DNA of 64,000 nt from Bog-756 sp963837805 (GTDB lineage Bacteria; Actinomycetota; Acidimicrobiia; Acidimicrobiales; RAAP-2): the NCBI GenBank assembly GCA_963837805.1, contig CAWIOU010000020.1:294068-358067 (forward strand). The letters run 5' to 3'. The position numbers and the translations under genes are program-made. Each line of letters starts with the position of its first letter. The first letter of the stretch is position 1. The notes below the pieces were generated by a model that made no database searches, had not been told where the DNA came from, and saw nothing but the letters and a program-made list of their open reading frames with translations. This document shows, one piece after another, positions 8,247 to 16,916 of the stretch.

Positions 8247-9008
8247 TCAGCGTTCCTGTTCGGTCGGACGGATCAGCACCTCGTTGACGGTGACGTGACG
8301 CGGCCGGGTCACCGTGAAGGCGATGGCGTCGGCGATGTCCTCGGCGGCCATCCGCTCCATCGGGCCGAAGGTGGCCAGCATGTCCTCGAGGATCTCGGGG
8401 CGGTTGTGGGAGGCCAGCTCGGTCGACACCGCGCCCGGCTCGATGAGCGACACCCTGACGTGACGGCGTGTCACCTCCTGACGGAGCGACTCGGAGAAGG
8501 CGGCCACCCCGAACTTGGTGGCGCTGTAGACGCCGTTCCCCTGTCGGGCCACCCGGCCGGCCACCGAGCTCACGTTGACCACATCGGCCACCCGCCGGGG
8601 CTCGCTCTCGGCCCCCCGGAGCAGGTGGGGCAGCGCCGCGTGGGTGCAGTAGAGAAGGCCCAGGAGGTTGAGCTCGACCATCTGCGTCCACTCGACGAGC
8701 GGCGCGTCGAGGATCGGGCCGAGAAGCATCACCCCGGCGTTGTTGATCAACGTGTCCAGCCGGCCGAACTCGCTCACCGTGCGCTCCACCATGGCCCGGG
8801 CGGCTGCCTCGTCGGTGACGTCGGTCTCCAACACCAGTACGTCGGCGTGGGGCCGGATCCGCTCGGCCAGCGCCTCGAGCCGGTCCCGTCGGCGGGCGGC
8901 GATGGCCACCGCGGCCCCCTCGGCGGCGAGGGCCTCGGCCGCGGCCTCACCGATACCACTCGATGCCCCGGTGACGATGGCCACGGTTCCTTGCAGGGTG
9001 CGCGTCAC
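8247..9008 (-). CDS. Short-chain dehydrogenase/reductase (classical SDR)
   Basis: Predicted 253-residue NADP-preferring oxidoreductase. It shows the cofactor motif TGASSGIG (about residues 13-20) followed by basic residues (AARRRDRLE), NNAG (about 90), serine in NVSSVAG and YSATK. Length is normal for the family. It is the first gene of a coupled unit with two double-hotdog proteins; an SDR beside thioesterases fits modification and release of an acyl-CoA intermediate, though no pathway can be named. The ATG at 9008 is preceded by GGAGGTAGATC, a good ribosome binding site. Confidence 0.9.
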   Translation of the reverse strand: MTRTLQGTVAIVTGASSGIGEAAAEALAAEGAAVAIAARRRDRLEALAERIRPHADVLVLETDVTDEAAARAMVERTVSEFGRLDTLINNAGVMLLGPILDAPLVEWTQMVELNLLGLLYCTHAALPHLLRGAESEPRRVADVVNVSSVAGRVARQGNGVYSATKFGVAAFSESLRQEVTRRHVRVSLIEPGAVSTELASHNRPEILEDMLATFGPMERMAAEDIADAIAFTVTRPRHVTVNEVLIRPTEQER

Positions 9009-9190
9009 GATCTACCTCCGATGGGTTGCCGGCAGTGGCGGACCACGGAGGTATCAGGTGGACGGCGTCGACCGCCGAGCAACCGGGTGTCCCGGCGGAG
9101 CTCCCTCCTGGTCGCCCCGCAGTGTATCGAGGCGACCCGGGCGCGGACCAGCGAGAGCGGTCCCGTCGGCCCGACCTCGGGTGCGATCGT

Positions 9191-9472
9191 TCAGGCGGCT
9201 GTCTGCCTCGTCGACTTCGCAGTGACCTTGCGCTTGGCCGACGATCGGTTGCGCCGTCGCCCCCGCTGCCGGGTCGAGGTGTCGTAGGGCCTCTCACTGG
9301 CCGCCGGGCTCTCGTGGAGTGCGCACCAGTCGGTGCTGTTGTACCTCGAGAGCCGAACCCGGCACTCGGGCTGGACGCAGACCCGCCCGGCTGCATAGAC
9401 CTCGGGCGGATTGCTCCCCGCCAGCCCGTCAGCCAAGAAGGACCCGTCCTCTACAGGTCGCCTGTCAACCAT
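9191..9472 (-). CDS. Small zinc-knuckle protein with basic tail
   Basis: Predicted 93-residue protein. Cys32, Cys37, Cys50 and His53 make a CX4C-X12-CX2H cluster around the sequence RLSRYNSTDWC; similar short clusters with an L-S-x-Y-N core occur in actinobacterial proteins and probably hold zinc. The last 25 residues are strongly basic (RQRGRRRNRSSAKRK), which suggests nucleic-acid binding. AAGGGG lies before the ATG. A role as a small DNA- or RNA-binding regulator is inference; I know no named function. Confidence 0.6.
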   Translation of the reverse strand: MVDRRPVEDGSFLADGLAGSNPPEVYAAGRVCVQPECRVRLSRYNSTDWCALHESPAASERPYDTSTRQRGRRRNRSSAKRKVTAKSTRQTAA

Positions 9473-9778
9473 CTTGCAATACCCCTTCGTTCATCGAGAT
9501 CACTGCAATAAATGAATTACGTCCTTCATGAGGTGTCTTCGGCATGAAAAGGCGCAAACTGTAACGGTCGTCTTCCGGGTCGATGGGGGCCTCCACCGGG
9601 CACCCGGAGCCGGTCGGGCGGGAGGGCCTAGGCCCGGGCTCCCGGCGGAAGGGTCGCCGGGCCCGCCGAGGCACTCCGGAGGGCCCTTGGGGCCCTGTTG
9701 CTATCGTCGTGCCCGTGTCGACGGTCGGGGTCAGCGAGCCGACGGACGCCAGACCCGGAGACCCCACCACCGGCCCCG
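9473..9778. other. Intergenic region with AT-rich divergent promoter zone
   Basis: About 306 bases between the divergent zinc-knuckle and GH13 genes. The stretch 9476-9560 is markedly AT-richer than its surroundings (for example CTGCAATAAATGAATTA near 9503) and is the likely promoter area. The rest is GC-rich with no other gene visible. Confidence 0.45.
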
Positions 9779-11429
9779 GTGCCGAGGCTGCGCACCGGGG
9801 CCCCTTGGTGGAAGGGGGCCGTCTTCTACCAGATCTACCCCCGGTCCTTCGCCGACACCGACGGTGACGGGGTCGGGGACCTGGCCGGGATCCGGGCCCA
9901 TCTGGCCGATCTGGCCTGGCTCGGGGTGGATGCCCTGTGGATCTCGCCGTTCTACCGGTCACCGATGGTCGACTTCGGATATGACGTCAGCGACTACTGC
10001 GACGTCGACCCCACCTTCGGCACCCTCGACGACTTCGACGGGCTGATCGAGGACGCCCACTCGCTCGGACTCAGGGTGATCATCGACTGGGTCCCCAACC
10101 ACACCTCGGACCGGCATCCCTGGTTCGTCGACGCCGCGTCAGGAACCGGCAGCGCCCACCGCAACTGGTATGTGTGGCGTGATGCCCGACCCGACGGATC
10201 GCCACCCAACAACTGGGTGGCCGCCTTCGATCTGTCGGCGCCGGCGTGGACCCTGGACAGGACCTCTGACCAGTGGTACCTCCACCTCTTCGAGGCCGCC
10301 CAACCCGACCTCAACTGGGACGAGCCCGGAGTGGTGGAGGCCATGCACGGCGTCCTCCGCTTCTGGCTCGACCGGGGGGTCGACGGCTTCCGGGCCGACG
10401 TCGTCCACTGCATCGGCAAGGATCCTGAACTGCCGGACGATCCCCCGCCGGTGGCCGGAATCCCCCACAGCGCCCTCAACGACGAGCCGGTGACCCACGG
10501 TCGGCTGCGCCAGCTCCGCAGGATCGTGGACTCCTACCGAGGTGACCGGCTCATGGTGGGCGAGGTGTACCTGTTGTCGACGGCCGCCATCGCCACCTAC
10601 TACGGGGAGGGCGACGAGCTCCACCTGGCCTTCAACTTCCCGCCCCTGTACGCCCGGTGGCGAGGCGAGGCCTGGCGGGAGTGCATCGAGCAGACCGTCG
10701 CGGCCTTCGATCCGAGGGATGCCTGGCCCACCTGGGTGCTGTCCAACCACGACAACCCCCGGCACCGCACCCGCTACGACCGGTCGGCCGCGGCCCGGGG
10801 GGAGGACGGCCCGACGACGGCGCGCCGCAGCGAAGCCCGGGCCAGGGCGGCGGCCGTGCTGCTCCTGACCCTCCGCGGCACCCCCTTCCTCTATCAGGGG
10901 GAGGAGCTGGGGCTTCTCGACGCCGTCATTCCCGCCGACCGTCAGGTCGACCCGGGTGGACGTGACGGATGCCGGGCGCCGATCCCGTGGGACTGGGGTG
11001 GCGGCCACGGCTGGCCCGGCGTGGGCGACGACGGGCCCTGGCTCCCGTTCCCCCGACGCAGGGAGCCGCAACCACCGGCAGCTGCGCGACGACCCGTCAT
11101 CGATCCTCCATCTGTATCGGCGGCTGATCGAACTCCGCCATCGGGTGCCGGCCCTCTCGCTCGGTGACCTCGAGCTCATGGACATGCCCGACGGCCTGCT
11201 CGGTTACCGGCGGATCGACGGGACCGACGACCGGGTGGTGGTGATCAACTTCAGTGACCGGTCCGTCCTCACCGACGACCGGGCCACCGGAGACGGGGAC
11301 GACGGGGCCGGTCACCCGGCCGGGGCACTCACCGGACGACGGGTGGAACTGTCGAGCGACGGCTCGGGCGAGGGTCAGCCCTTCGACGGACGCATGGCAC
11401 CCGACCAGGCGGTCGTCCTCGGGCCCTGA
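9779..11429 (+). CDS. GH13 alpha-glucosidase-like enzyme, frame broken once at 11050-11054
   Basis: Predicted cytoplasmic glycoside hydrolase 13 enzyme (about 550 residues after frame correction), likely splitting alpha-glucosides such as maltose or sucrose-like sugars. All four catalytic-barrel motifs are present: DWVPNH, DGFRADVVH (nucleophile Asp), MVGEVY (acid/base Glu) and LSNHDNPRH. The first frame runs into unrelated sequence after WLPFP and stops at 11167; the expected C-terminal domain (DPSSILHLYRRLIELRH onward) continues in the +1 frame to 11429. The break sits in a run of five C at 11050-11054, where one extra C restores the frame. The GTG at 9779 gives PRLRTGAPWWKGAVFYQIYPR; the frame is open to 9698. 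Confidence 0.83.
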
Positions 11430-11506
11430 CCGGGGCGCGCTCGGCGGGCGCCGCTGCGCCGTCGGCCGGCCCGGCCGGCCCTCCCCATGGAGCGGTGGCG
11501 CTTTTC

Positions 11507-11752
11507 CTACAACCAGGTTTCGCGCCAGTGGTCCGGTGCACCGGCGTCGCCCAGCGACATCGAGTGGGCGTCCTCGTGGCCGCTGCGCCTGATGCAACAC
11601 ACCAGTGTGCCCAGCCATGGGCCTTGATCGATGCAGTGGACGGCGCCGCACCGATGCCACTGCGGCGCTTCGGGCAACACCAGGTCATCGAGATCGAAAT
11701 CGGCCTCAGACCATTCACTGAATTTCCGTACGTGATACGGGTCGATCGTCAC
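11507..11752 (-). CDS. Small Cys/His-rich hypothetical protein
   Basis: Predicted 81-residue acidic protein with Cys35, Cys40, Cys52, Cys53, His59 and His63, a pattern able to bind metal. GTG start with AGGA seven bases upstream. It is convergent with the GH13 gene. The final section GHEDAHSMSLGDAG resembles small actinobacterial proteins of unknown role, but I cannot name a family. Confidence 0.5.
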   Translation of the reverse strand: MTIDPYHVRKFSEWSEADFDLDDLVLPEAPQWHRCGAVHCIDQGPWLGTLVCCIRRSGHEDAHSMSLGDAGAPDHWRETWL

Positions 11753-12234
11753 AGTCTTTCCTGCCCCTTTTTGTGTCGGTTCCCTCTACCGAATGATCGG
11801 AAGTAGTGAGCCGAAGCTGTAGCGGGAATTGGATTCCCGGCCCCAACGACCGGTCCGGCTGGTCGGGCGAACGGATCGGGTCCACCCGTTTGCCCGTCGG
11901 TACGGTCATCATGGAGACACCGGGCAGTCGCCCTCGGCCACGGACCGGGATGGGTCCAGGAGGTCCCACGTGGGCCCCGCTCACCGCCGGGGCCGTCGGT
12001 GCCGGCAAGCCCGGGTGCGAGTTGGGCCCCGAACCGGGTCTGTCCCCAAGTCGGAGCCTCAGGAGCCCCGAGGACACCCGCCGAGTCGGCCAGGGGGGAT
12101 TCGTCCCCAGTTGTTCATAGTTTCGTCGACAAAAAACGATCGTTTTGGACAGAATAGCCTGGTCATCAGCCACGTATTGGTTGTAGGGCCAGCAGCTGAT
12201 GTTCAATTTTCTTACAACGGAGTATCATGGGGCT
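11753..12234. other. 482-base intergenic region upstream of the XRE regulator
   Basis: No gene is convincing here. The last 130 bases are AT-rich and hold a 14-base palindrome and a likely -10 box, listed separately. The stretch 11830-12110 is GC-rich and featureless to my eye. Confidence 0.4.
12133..12146. promoter_or_regulatory. Perfect 14-base palindrome AAAACGATCGTTTT
   Basis: A perfect inverted repeat with no spacer, 88 bases before the XRE-type regulator start. Such AT-flanked palindromes in high-GC genomes are often operator sites; autoregulation by the adjacent regulator is a reasonable inference. A candidate -10 box TATCAT lies at 12223-12228, six bases before the ATG at 12235. Confidence 0.45.
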
Positions 12235-13236
12235 ATGAACGGCGAGCCGACCAAGGGCATCGAGGACATCGTGCGCAGGAATGTGGCCGCACTGAGGTCG
12301 AAGGCCAACTTGACCCAACAGGGTCTGGCCGACGAGATGCTGCTGCGGGGAATCGCCTGGACCAGGGAGACCGTGGCCCAGGTGGAAACGACCAATCGCC
12401 GGCTCGGGTTCACCGAAGCAATCGTGGTCGCCGCCTGCCTCGACGTTCCCGTGGCCCGGCTGACAGCCACCGGCGCGGCAACGGTAGCGGTGGGCGAGAG
12501 CGAGTGGTCGGCGGCCTACCTGGGGGCGGCCATCGCCGGGACCACCGGCGACATCTTCCCCCCCGAGAGCTACGCCTCCCCCTCGGTCCGGACGGTACGG
12601 CCGGCTGAGATGGCCGAGCCGCCGGTCCGTGCGGTTGCCCCCGAAGAGGTGCCGGACCGGCGCCGGGGGCCGGAGCGGCGGGTGGCCGACGAGGGTGAGC
12701 CCGAACAGCATGGCCGCCGCTCGACGGACAGGCCGGCGCAGGCACCGCAGAAGGCGGCTGAGCGCATCGAACGCCGGCTGCGGCTGCGGGTGACGGCCAG
12801 CGACGTCGATGCCACCGCGCAGCAGCTCTGGTCACGGAGCCTGGACAGCGAGCGCGAGCGCCGGGTGACCGACCGCCACGCACTGACCGGGGGCTCGCTC
12901 AAGACGATTCGCGGCCATGTGTCACGTGATCTCGATCGGGAGATCGCCCACGAGATGGAGCGGAACCCCGAACGGGGCGAACTGCCGGCACGACCCGGAG
13001 CGCTCAGTCCGGACGAGGCGACGTGGGAGGCCACCCGGCTCAACATCGTGCTGGCCAACAAGGGGTACAGCGACAGTGACGTCACCCGGTGGTGGAACTT
13101 CACCCGGCACGCCGAGCTCGACGACCAGACCATCGCCGAAGCATGGAAGGCCGGTGAGTACGCCGCGGTCAGTCACCTGATCGAGTCGCTGCCCGACAAG
13201 CACGGCAGCGCCAGCCCCGTCTACTTCGACGAGTAG
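12235..13236 (+). CDS. XRE-family regulator with long unknown C-terminal region
   Basis: Predicted 333-residue protein. Residues 10-60 form a helix-turn-helix of the Cro/CI type: VRRNVAALRSKANLTQQGLADEM, then WTRETVAQVETTNRRLGFTEA. A proline/arginine-rich linker (about 110-175) follows. The C-terminal 150 residues include a charged helical stretch (DATAQQLWSRSLDSERERRV, GHVSRDLDREIAHEME) that I do not recognise. The ATG at 12235 is favoured by TATCAT six bases upstream; the frame is open to 12199. The HTH suggests DNA binding, perhaps at the palindrome at 12133. The linker and tail could be a partner-binding domain. Confidence 0.72.
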   Translation: MNGEPTKGIEDIVRRNVAALRSKANLTQQGLADEMLLRGIAWTRETVAQVETTNRRLGFTEAIVVAACLDVPVARLTATGAATVAVGESEWSAAYLGAAIAGTTGDIFPPESYASPSVRTVRPAEMAEPPVRAVAPEEVPDRRRGPERRVADEGEPEQHGRRSTDRPAQAPQKAAERIERRLRLRVTASDVDATAQQLWSRSLDSERERRVTDRHALTGGSLKTIRGHVSRDLDREIAHEMERNPERGELPARPGALSPDEATWEATRLNIVLANKGYSDSDVTRWWNFTRHAELDDQTIAEAWKAGEYAAVSHLIESLPDKHGSASPVYFDE

Positions 13237-13290
13237 CCGGCGGCGGCGCCGCGGTTCACGGCAGTCCCGCCGCACTGTGAGAATGGGCGG

Positions 13291-15468
13291 ATGGATAGCG
13301 AGCGATCCGGCGCCACCGTGAACGATTGGGAACTCCAGGCCCGGGACATCGTGACCGGGATGACCACCGACGAGAAGCTGTGGTGCCTGGACGGCGATGC
13401 TCCCTTCTGGGCCGGTCTGACCTACCTGTCCGAATCCGGGTACCACAAGAGCCCGTTCCGGGCCGCCGAGGTCGAGCGGGTCGGGCTCCCGGGGTTCGCC
13501 TTCTCGGACGGCCCCCGGGGAGTGGTGGTCGACCAGGCCACCTGCTTCCCGGTCAGCATGGCCCGGGGTGCGATGTGGGACACCGACCTCGAGGAGCGGA
13601 TCGGTGAGGCCATCGGGCAGGAGCTCCGCGCCGTCGGGGCCGATCTCTACGGAGGGGTGTGCGTGAATGTCCTCCGCCATCCGGCCTGGGGAAGGGCCCA
13701 GGAGACCTACGGGGAGGATCCCCATCATGTCGGCGAGATGGGCGCCGCCTTGACCCGGGGGGTCCAGCGCCACGCCATGGCCTGCGTCAAGCACTTCGCC
13801 TGCAACTCGATGGAGAACGCCCGGTTCACCGTTGACATCACCGTCGACGAGGCGGCCCTCCACGAGGTGTACCTGCCCCAGTTCAGGCGCATCGTCGACG
13901 AGGGGGTGGCCGTGGTCATGAGTGCCTACAACAGCGTCAACGGTGAGTGGTGCGGTCAGAGCGGTGCTCTGCTGACCGAGGTGCTGCGCACCGAATGGGG
14001 ATTCTCGGGCTTCGTGATCAGTGACTGGATCCTCGGCCTCCGTGACGCCGGTCGCTCCTTGCGGGCCGGGCTCGACGTGGAGATGCCCTACCGGATGGTC
14101 AGGGCCGAACACCTGGGTGACGACATCGAAGCCGGCGAAGCCTCCTGGGCCGAGGTCGATCGGGCCGTCGAGCGGGTGGTGGCCACCCGGTTGCGGTTCG
14201 CCGACGTCATCGACACCGCCGTCCCGGGCCGGGACGTGCTGGCCGACCCGGCCCACCGGTCCCTGGCCCGGGAGGCCGCGGCCAAGTCGGTGGTCCTGCT
14301 CCGGAACGAGCCGGTCGACGGTGCCCCCCTGCTGCCGCTGGCCGTCCGGCCCGGCGGATCGGTGGCCCTGATCGGGACGCTGGCCACCGCGGTCAACCTC
14401 GGCGACGGCGGGTCGAGTGACGTGTGGGCCCCCGAGGTGGTGACCGTGGCCGACGGTCTGCGCTCGGCGCTACCCGGGGTCACCGTCCGGGTGGACGATG
14501 GCACCGATCCCGACGGGACGGCGGCCCTGGCCTCGTCGGCGGACGTCGCCGTGGTCGTCGTGGGCTACACCCGCCTCGACGAGGGTGAGTACATCGGTGA
14601 GTTCGCCACCGCCCACCTGGCCCACCTCTTCCCCGGGGAGGACGACCCGGCCCTGGTCGGCCGGTTCACGGCCCGGATCGCCGCCGAACGGTTGATCGAG
14701 CCCCCTGGACACGCGGCTGCGAGCGCGGCCGATGGTGGGTTCTCGGTGGGGGGTGACCGGCGGTCACTGCACCTCCACGATCACGACGTGGAGCTGATCC
14801 GGGCGGTCGCCGCGGCCAACCCGCGCACCGTGGTCGCCGTGGTGGCCGGAAGCGCGGTGGTGGCCTCCGAATGGGACCGTTCCGTGCCCGCCATCGTGCA
14901 GTCATGGTACTCGGGGATGGAGGGAGGGCACGGCCTGGCCGACGTACTCCTCGGGAAGGTCGACGCCAGCGGACGCCTCCCCTTCTCGATCCCACGGACC
15001 GAGTCCGACCTCCCGGCGTTCGACCCCGATGCCGAGACCTTCACCTACGACGGCTGGCACGGCTACTGGCACCTGGCCCGCCAGGGCACGCCGGCGGCGT
15101 ACCCGTTCGGGTTCGGGCTGAGCTACACGTCCTTCGTGCTCGAGTCGGCATCGACCGAGGTGGGTGACGACGGGATCAGGGTCAGCGGATCGCTCCGGAA
15201 CTCGGGCGGGCGCGCCGGAACCGATGTCGTCCAGGTCTACGCGCACCGGGAGGGATCCGACCGACCCGACCGGCTGGTCGGATTCCAGCGTATCGAGCTC
15301 GCCGCCGGGGAAACGGCCGGCCTCCGGCTGGTCATCCCGTTGACCACTCTGGCGGAGCGGGACGTGGACACCCATTCGATGATCGTTCGTCCCGGGTCGT
15401 ATCTCGTGCGGGTGGCCCGCAACGCCTCCGACGGCGGGGTTGCCATCCGGGTCGCCGTCGGCGGGTAG
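13291..15468 (+). CDS. GH3 beta-glucosidase
   Basis: Predicted 725-residue glycoside hydrolase family 3 enzyme, which removes terminal beta-D-glucose (or related sugars) with retention. The N-terminal barrel contains the substrate-binding KHFACNSME (about residues 165-173) and the nucleophile motif GFVISDWILG (Asp about 249). A GH3 C-terminal domain and a fibronectin-III-like end (YPFGFGLSYTSF and after) complete the usual layout. There is no signal peptide, so it is probably cytoplasmic and acts on imported oligosaccharides. A GAGAAT hexamer six bases before the ATG may be the -10 box. With the GH13 gene upstream and GH5 at 56 kb it fits glucan use. Confidence 0.93.
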   Translation: MDSERSGATVNDWELQARDIVTGMTTDEKLWCLDGDAPFWAGLTYLSESGYHKSPFRAAEVERVGLPGFAFSDGPRGVVVDQATCFPVSMARGAMWDTDLEERIGEAIGQELRAVGADLYGGVCVNVLRHPAWGRAQETYGEDPHHVGEMGAALTRGVQRHAMACVKHFACNSMENARFTVDITVDEAALHEVYLPQFRRIVDEGVAVVMSAYNSVNGEWCGQSGALLTEVLRTEWGFSGFVISDWILGLRDAGRSLRAGLDVEMPYRMVRAEHLGDDIEAGEASWAEVDRAVERVVATRLRFADVIDTAVPGRDVLADPAHRSLAREAAAKSVVLLRNEPVDGAPLLPLAVRPGGSVALIGTLATAVNLGDGGSSDVWAPEVVTVADGLRSALPGVTVRVDDGTDPDGTAALASSADVAVVVVGYTRLDEGEYIGEFATAHLAHLFPGEDDPALVGRFTARIAAERLIEPPGHAAASAADGGFSVGGDRRSLHLHDHDVELIRAVAAANPRTVVAVVAGSAVVASEWDRSVPAIVQSWYSGMEGGHGLADVLLGKVDASGRLPFSIPRTESDLPAFDPDAETFTYDGWHGYWHLARQGTPAAYPFGFGLSYTSFVLESASTEVGDDGIRVSGSLRNSGGRAGTDVVQVYAHREGSDRPDRLVGFQRIELAAGETAGLRLVIPLTTLAERDVDTHSMIVRPGSYLVRVARNASDGGVAIRVAVGG

Positions 15469-15484
15469 GACAGGGGCCGATTGC

Positions 15485-16237
15485 GTGCACATCCCACCCC
15501 ACGACCGGAGCACCGACGAGTCGGAGTGGCGCACCTTCGTCGCCGATCACGCCTTCGGCCACCTGGTGGCGGCAGGGACGAACCGGGACGTGCCCGTCGT
15601 GGTGCCCACCCAATTCGTCCTCGACGGCGACGAGGTGCTGCTCCACCTGGCCGCGCCCAACCCCGTGTTCGACGCACTCGACGAACAGCCACGGGTGGTG
15701 CTCAGCATCGCCGGGGACTGGGCGTTCATCCCGTCGGCGTGGAAGGCCATCGGTGACGAGGACCCGACTCTGGGCATACCCACCACGTACTATGCCGCCG
15801 TCCAACTCGTCGGGATCGCCACCGTGGCGCGCGAACCCGCCGCCGTGGCCCGGGTCCTCCGTCGTCAGCTGTCGGTCCTCCAGCCCGAGTTCGCCATCGC
15901 CGATCCCGAGCTGGCCCACGCGGCCAAGCTCCGGGCCATACGGTCCGTCACCATCGCCGTCGACGAGGTCAGGACCAAATTCAAGTTCGGCGGGAACGTC
16001 GACCGGGACCATCGCCGGGCCGTCATCGACCGGCTGCGGACCCGGGCGGTGTCGGTGACCTGGCCGCCGCCGACCACACGGCGGCGAGGACCGGGGATCG
16101 CCCCCCGGGTCAGCGGGCGTAGGTGCGAACCAGGGCGAGCACGTCGGACACGTCCGGGCCCCGGCCCACGAGCGACGTGGTCGCCGGGTCCACCCGCCGT
16201 GCGGCGACGGCACAGAGTTCGGCCGCGGGTCCGCTGA
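15485..16237 (+). CDS. PaiB-like FMN-binding protein with antisense-overlapping tail
   Basis: Predicted FMN-binding split-barrel protein of the PaiB type. Recognisable parts are HIPPHDRSTDESEWRTFVADHAFGHLVAAG at the start (read across two segments), WAFIPSAWK, the motif TTYYAAVQLVG and LRRQLSVLQPEF. PaiB proteins are annotated as negative regulators or flavin oxidoreductases. GTG at 15485 is chosen since earlier in-frame sequence overlaps the GH3 gene. The conserved part ends near 16050 (FGGNVDRDHRRAVIDRLRTR); the following 60 residues are Arg/Pro-rich and read antisense through the next gene for 128 bp. The real stop may have been lost or a base may be missing near 16050. Confidence 0.72.
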   Translation: MHIPPHDRSTDESEWRTFVADHAFGHLVAAGTNRDVPVVVPTQFVLDGDEVLLHLAAPNPVFDALDEQPRVVLSIAGDWAFIPSAWKAIGDEDPTLGIPTTYYAAVQLVGIATVAREPAAVARVLRRQLSVLQPEFAIADPELAHAAKLRAIRSVTIAVDEVRTKFKFGGNVDRDHRRAVIDRLRTRAVSVTWPPPTTRRRGPGIAPRVSGRRCEPGRARRTRPGPGPRATWSPGPPAVRRRHRVRPRVR

Positions 16238-16868
16238 TGGTGGTCGCCGCCGGCTCGTCGGGTACGAAATCCCAGGCCTCGCCGTCGGGGGCGACGAGTC
16301 GGAACTCGACCGGGCCGACCGGGGTGCGACCCTCCGAGGCGAAGGCATAGGGCAGCGTGCGCCACGCCAGCCGGGCGATCTGGCGGAGGCGCCCGGTGGG
16401 CACCAGGGCCACCCCCAGAGCCTCGGCCACGTCCCCGGTGTGGATCCAGGTCTCGGCCAGGCGGGTGGTGGCCAGCGATCGAGCGGCCAGCTCGCCGGCC
16501 ACCCAGGTGACACGGGTGGACAGGTCCATGGCGTCGAGCACGTCGATCAGCCTCGACGCCCCGGTCGACCACCGGGCGAGGAGCTGGTCGTCGGGCAGGC
16601 CGCGCTCGAGGGCGACCATCATGGCCGCGCCGTCGTCGACCGAAGCCACTCGCTCCCTTCCGCCGGCCATCTCCGCCGCCACCGACTCGAACCGTCCGGT
16701 GGCGCTGCCGACGGCCAGTTCGTCGGTCTGGGCCAGGTGGAGGACCACGTCGGACACGTCCCAGCCCTCGCACCGGGTGGCCGCCCGCCATCCCGGGTGG
16801 GCCAGCCCGTCGAGGAGCCCGGCCAGTTCGGCGTGCTGCGCGGCGAGATCAGCGACGACGGCATCCAT
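16110..16868 (-). CDS. Maleylpyruvate-isomerase-family (mdMPI/DinB-like) protein
   Basis: Predicted 252-residue protein of the mycothiol-dependent maleylpyruvate isomerase superfamily, a four-helix bundle related to DinB that typically holds zinc. The N-terminal domain shows CEGWDVSDVVLHLAQTDEL (His about 44) and ETWIHTGDVAEALG (Glu and His about 140-145), which match the metal ligands. A C-terminal SCP2-like domain includes ISGPAAELCAVAARR. Function in mycothiol-linked chemistry is inferred from the family. Start ATG at 16868 lies nine bases after TACACT (16878-16883 on the plus strand), suggesting a leaderless transcript divergent from the methyltransferase. Confidence 0.82.
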   Translation of the reverse strand: MDAVVADLAAQHAELAGLLDGLAHPGWRAATRCEGWDVSDVVLHLAQTDELAVGSATGRFESVAAEMAGGRERVASVDDGAAMMVALERGLPDDQLLARWSTGASRLIDVLDAMDLSTRVTWVAGELAARSLATTRLAETWIHTGDVAEALGVALVPTGRLRQIARLAWRTLPYAFASEGRTPVGPVEFRLVAPDGEAWDFVPDEPAATTISGPAAELCAVAARRVDPATTSLVGRGPDVSDVLALVRTYAR

Positions 16869-16877
16869 CGATTGGAA

Positions 16878-16916
16878 AGTGTAGGTCGGGCGGGTCGCCG
16901 ACTAGATTGCGCCCCG
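16878..16916. promoter_or_regulatory. Divergent leaderless promoter pair
   Basis: Two -10-like boxes face outward within 39 bases: TACACT for the minus-strand mdMPI gene (16878-16883, read on the minus strand) and TAGATT for the plus-strand methyltransferase (16903-16908). Each sits 8 or 9 bases from its start codon, leaving no room for a normal 5' leader. Confidence 0.5.

Noticed and set aside
7677..9287. A 536-codon plus-strand frame opposite the hotdog and SDR genes
   Set aside because: Gly/His/Arg-rich shadow of well-supported minus-strand genes with clear motifs.
12922..14256. A 444-codon minus-strand frame opposite the GH3 gene
   Set aside because: No recognisable domain, and the opposite strand has an unmistakable GH3 enzyme.
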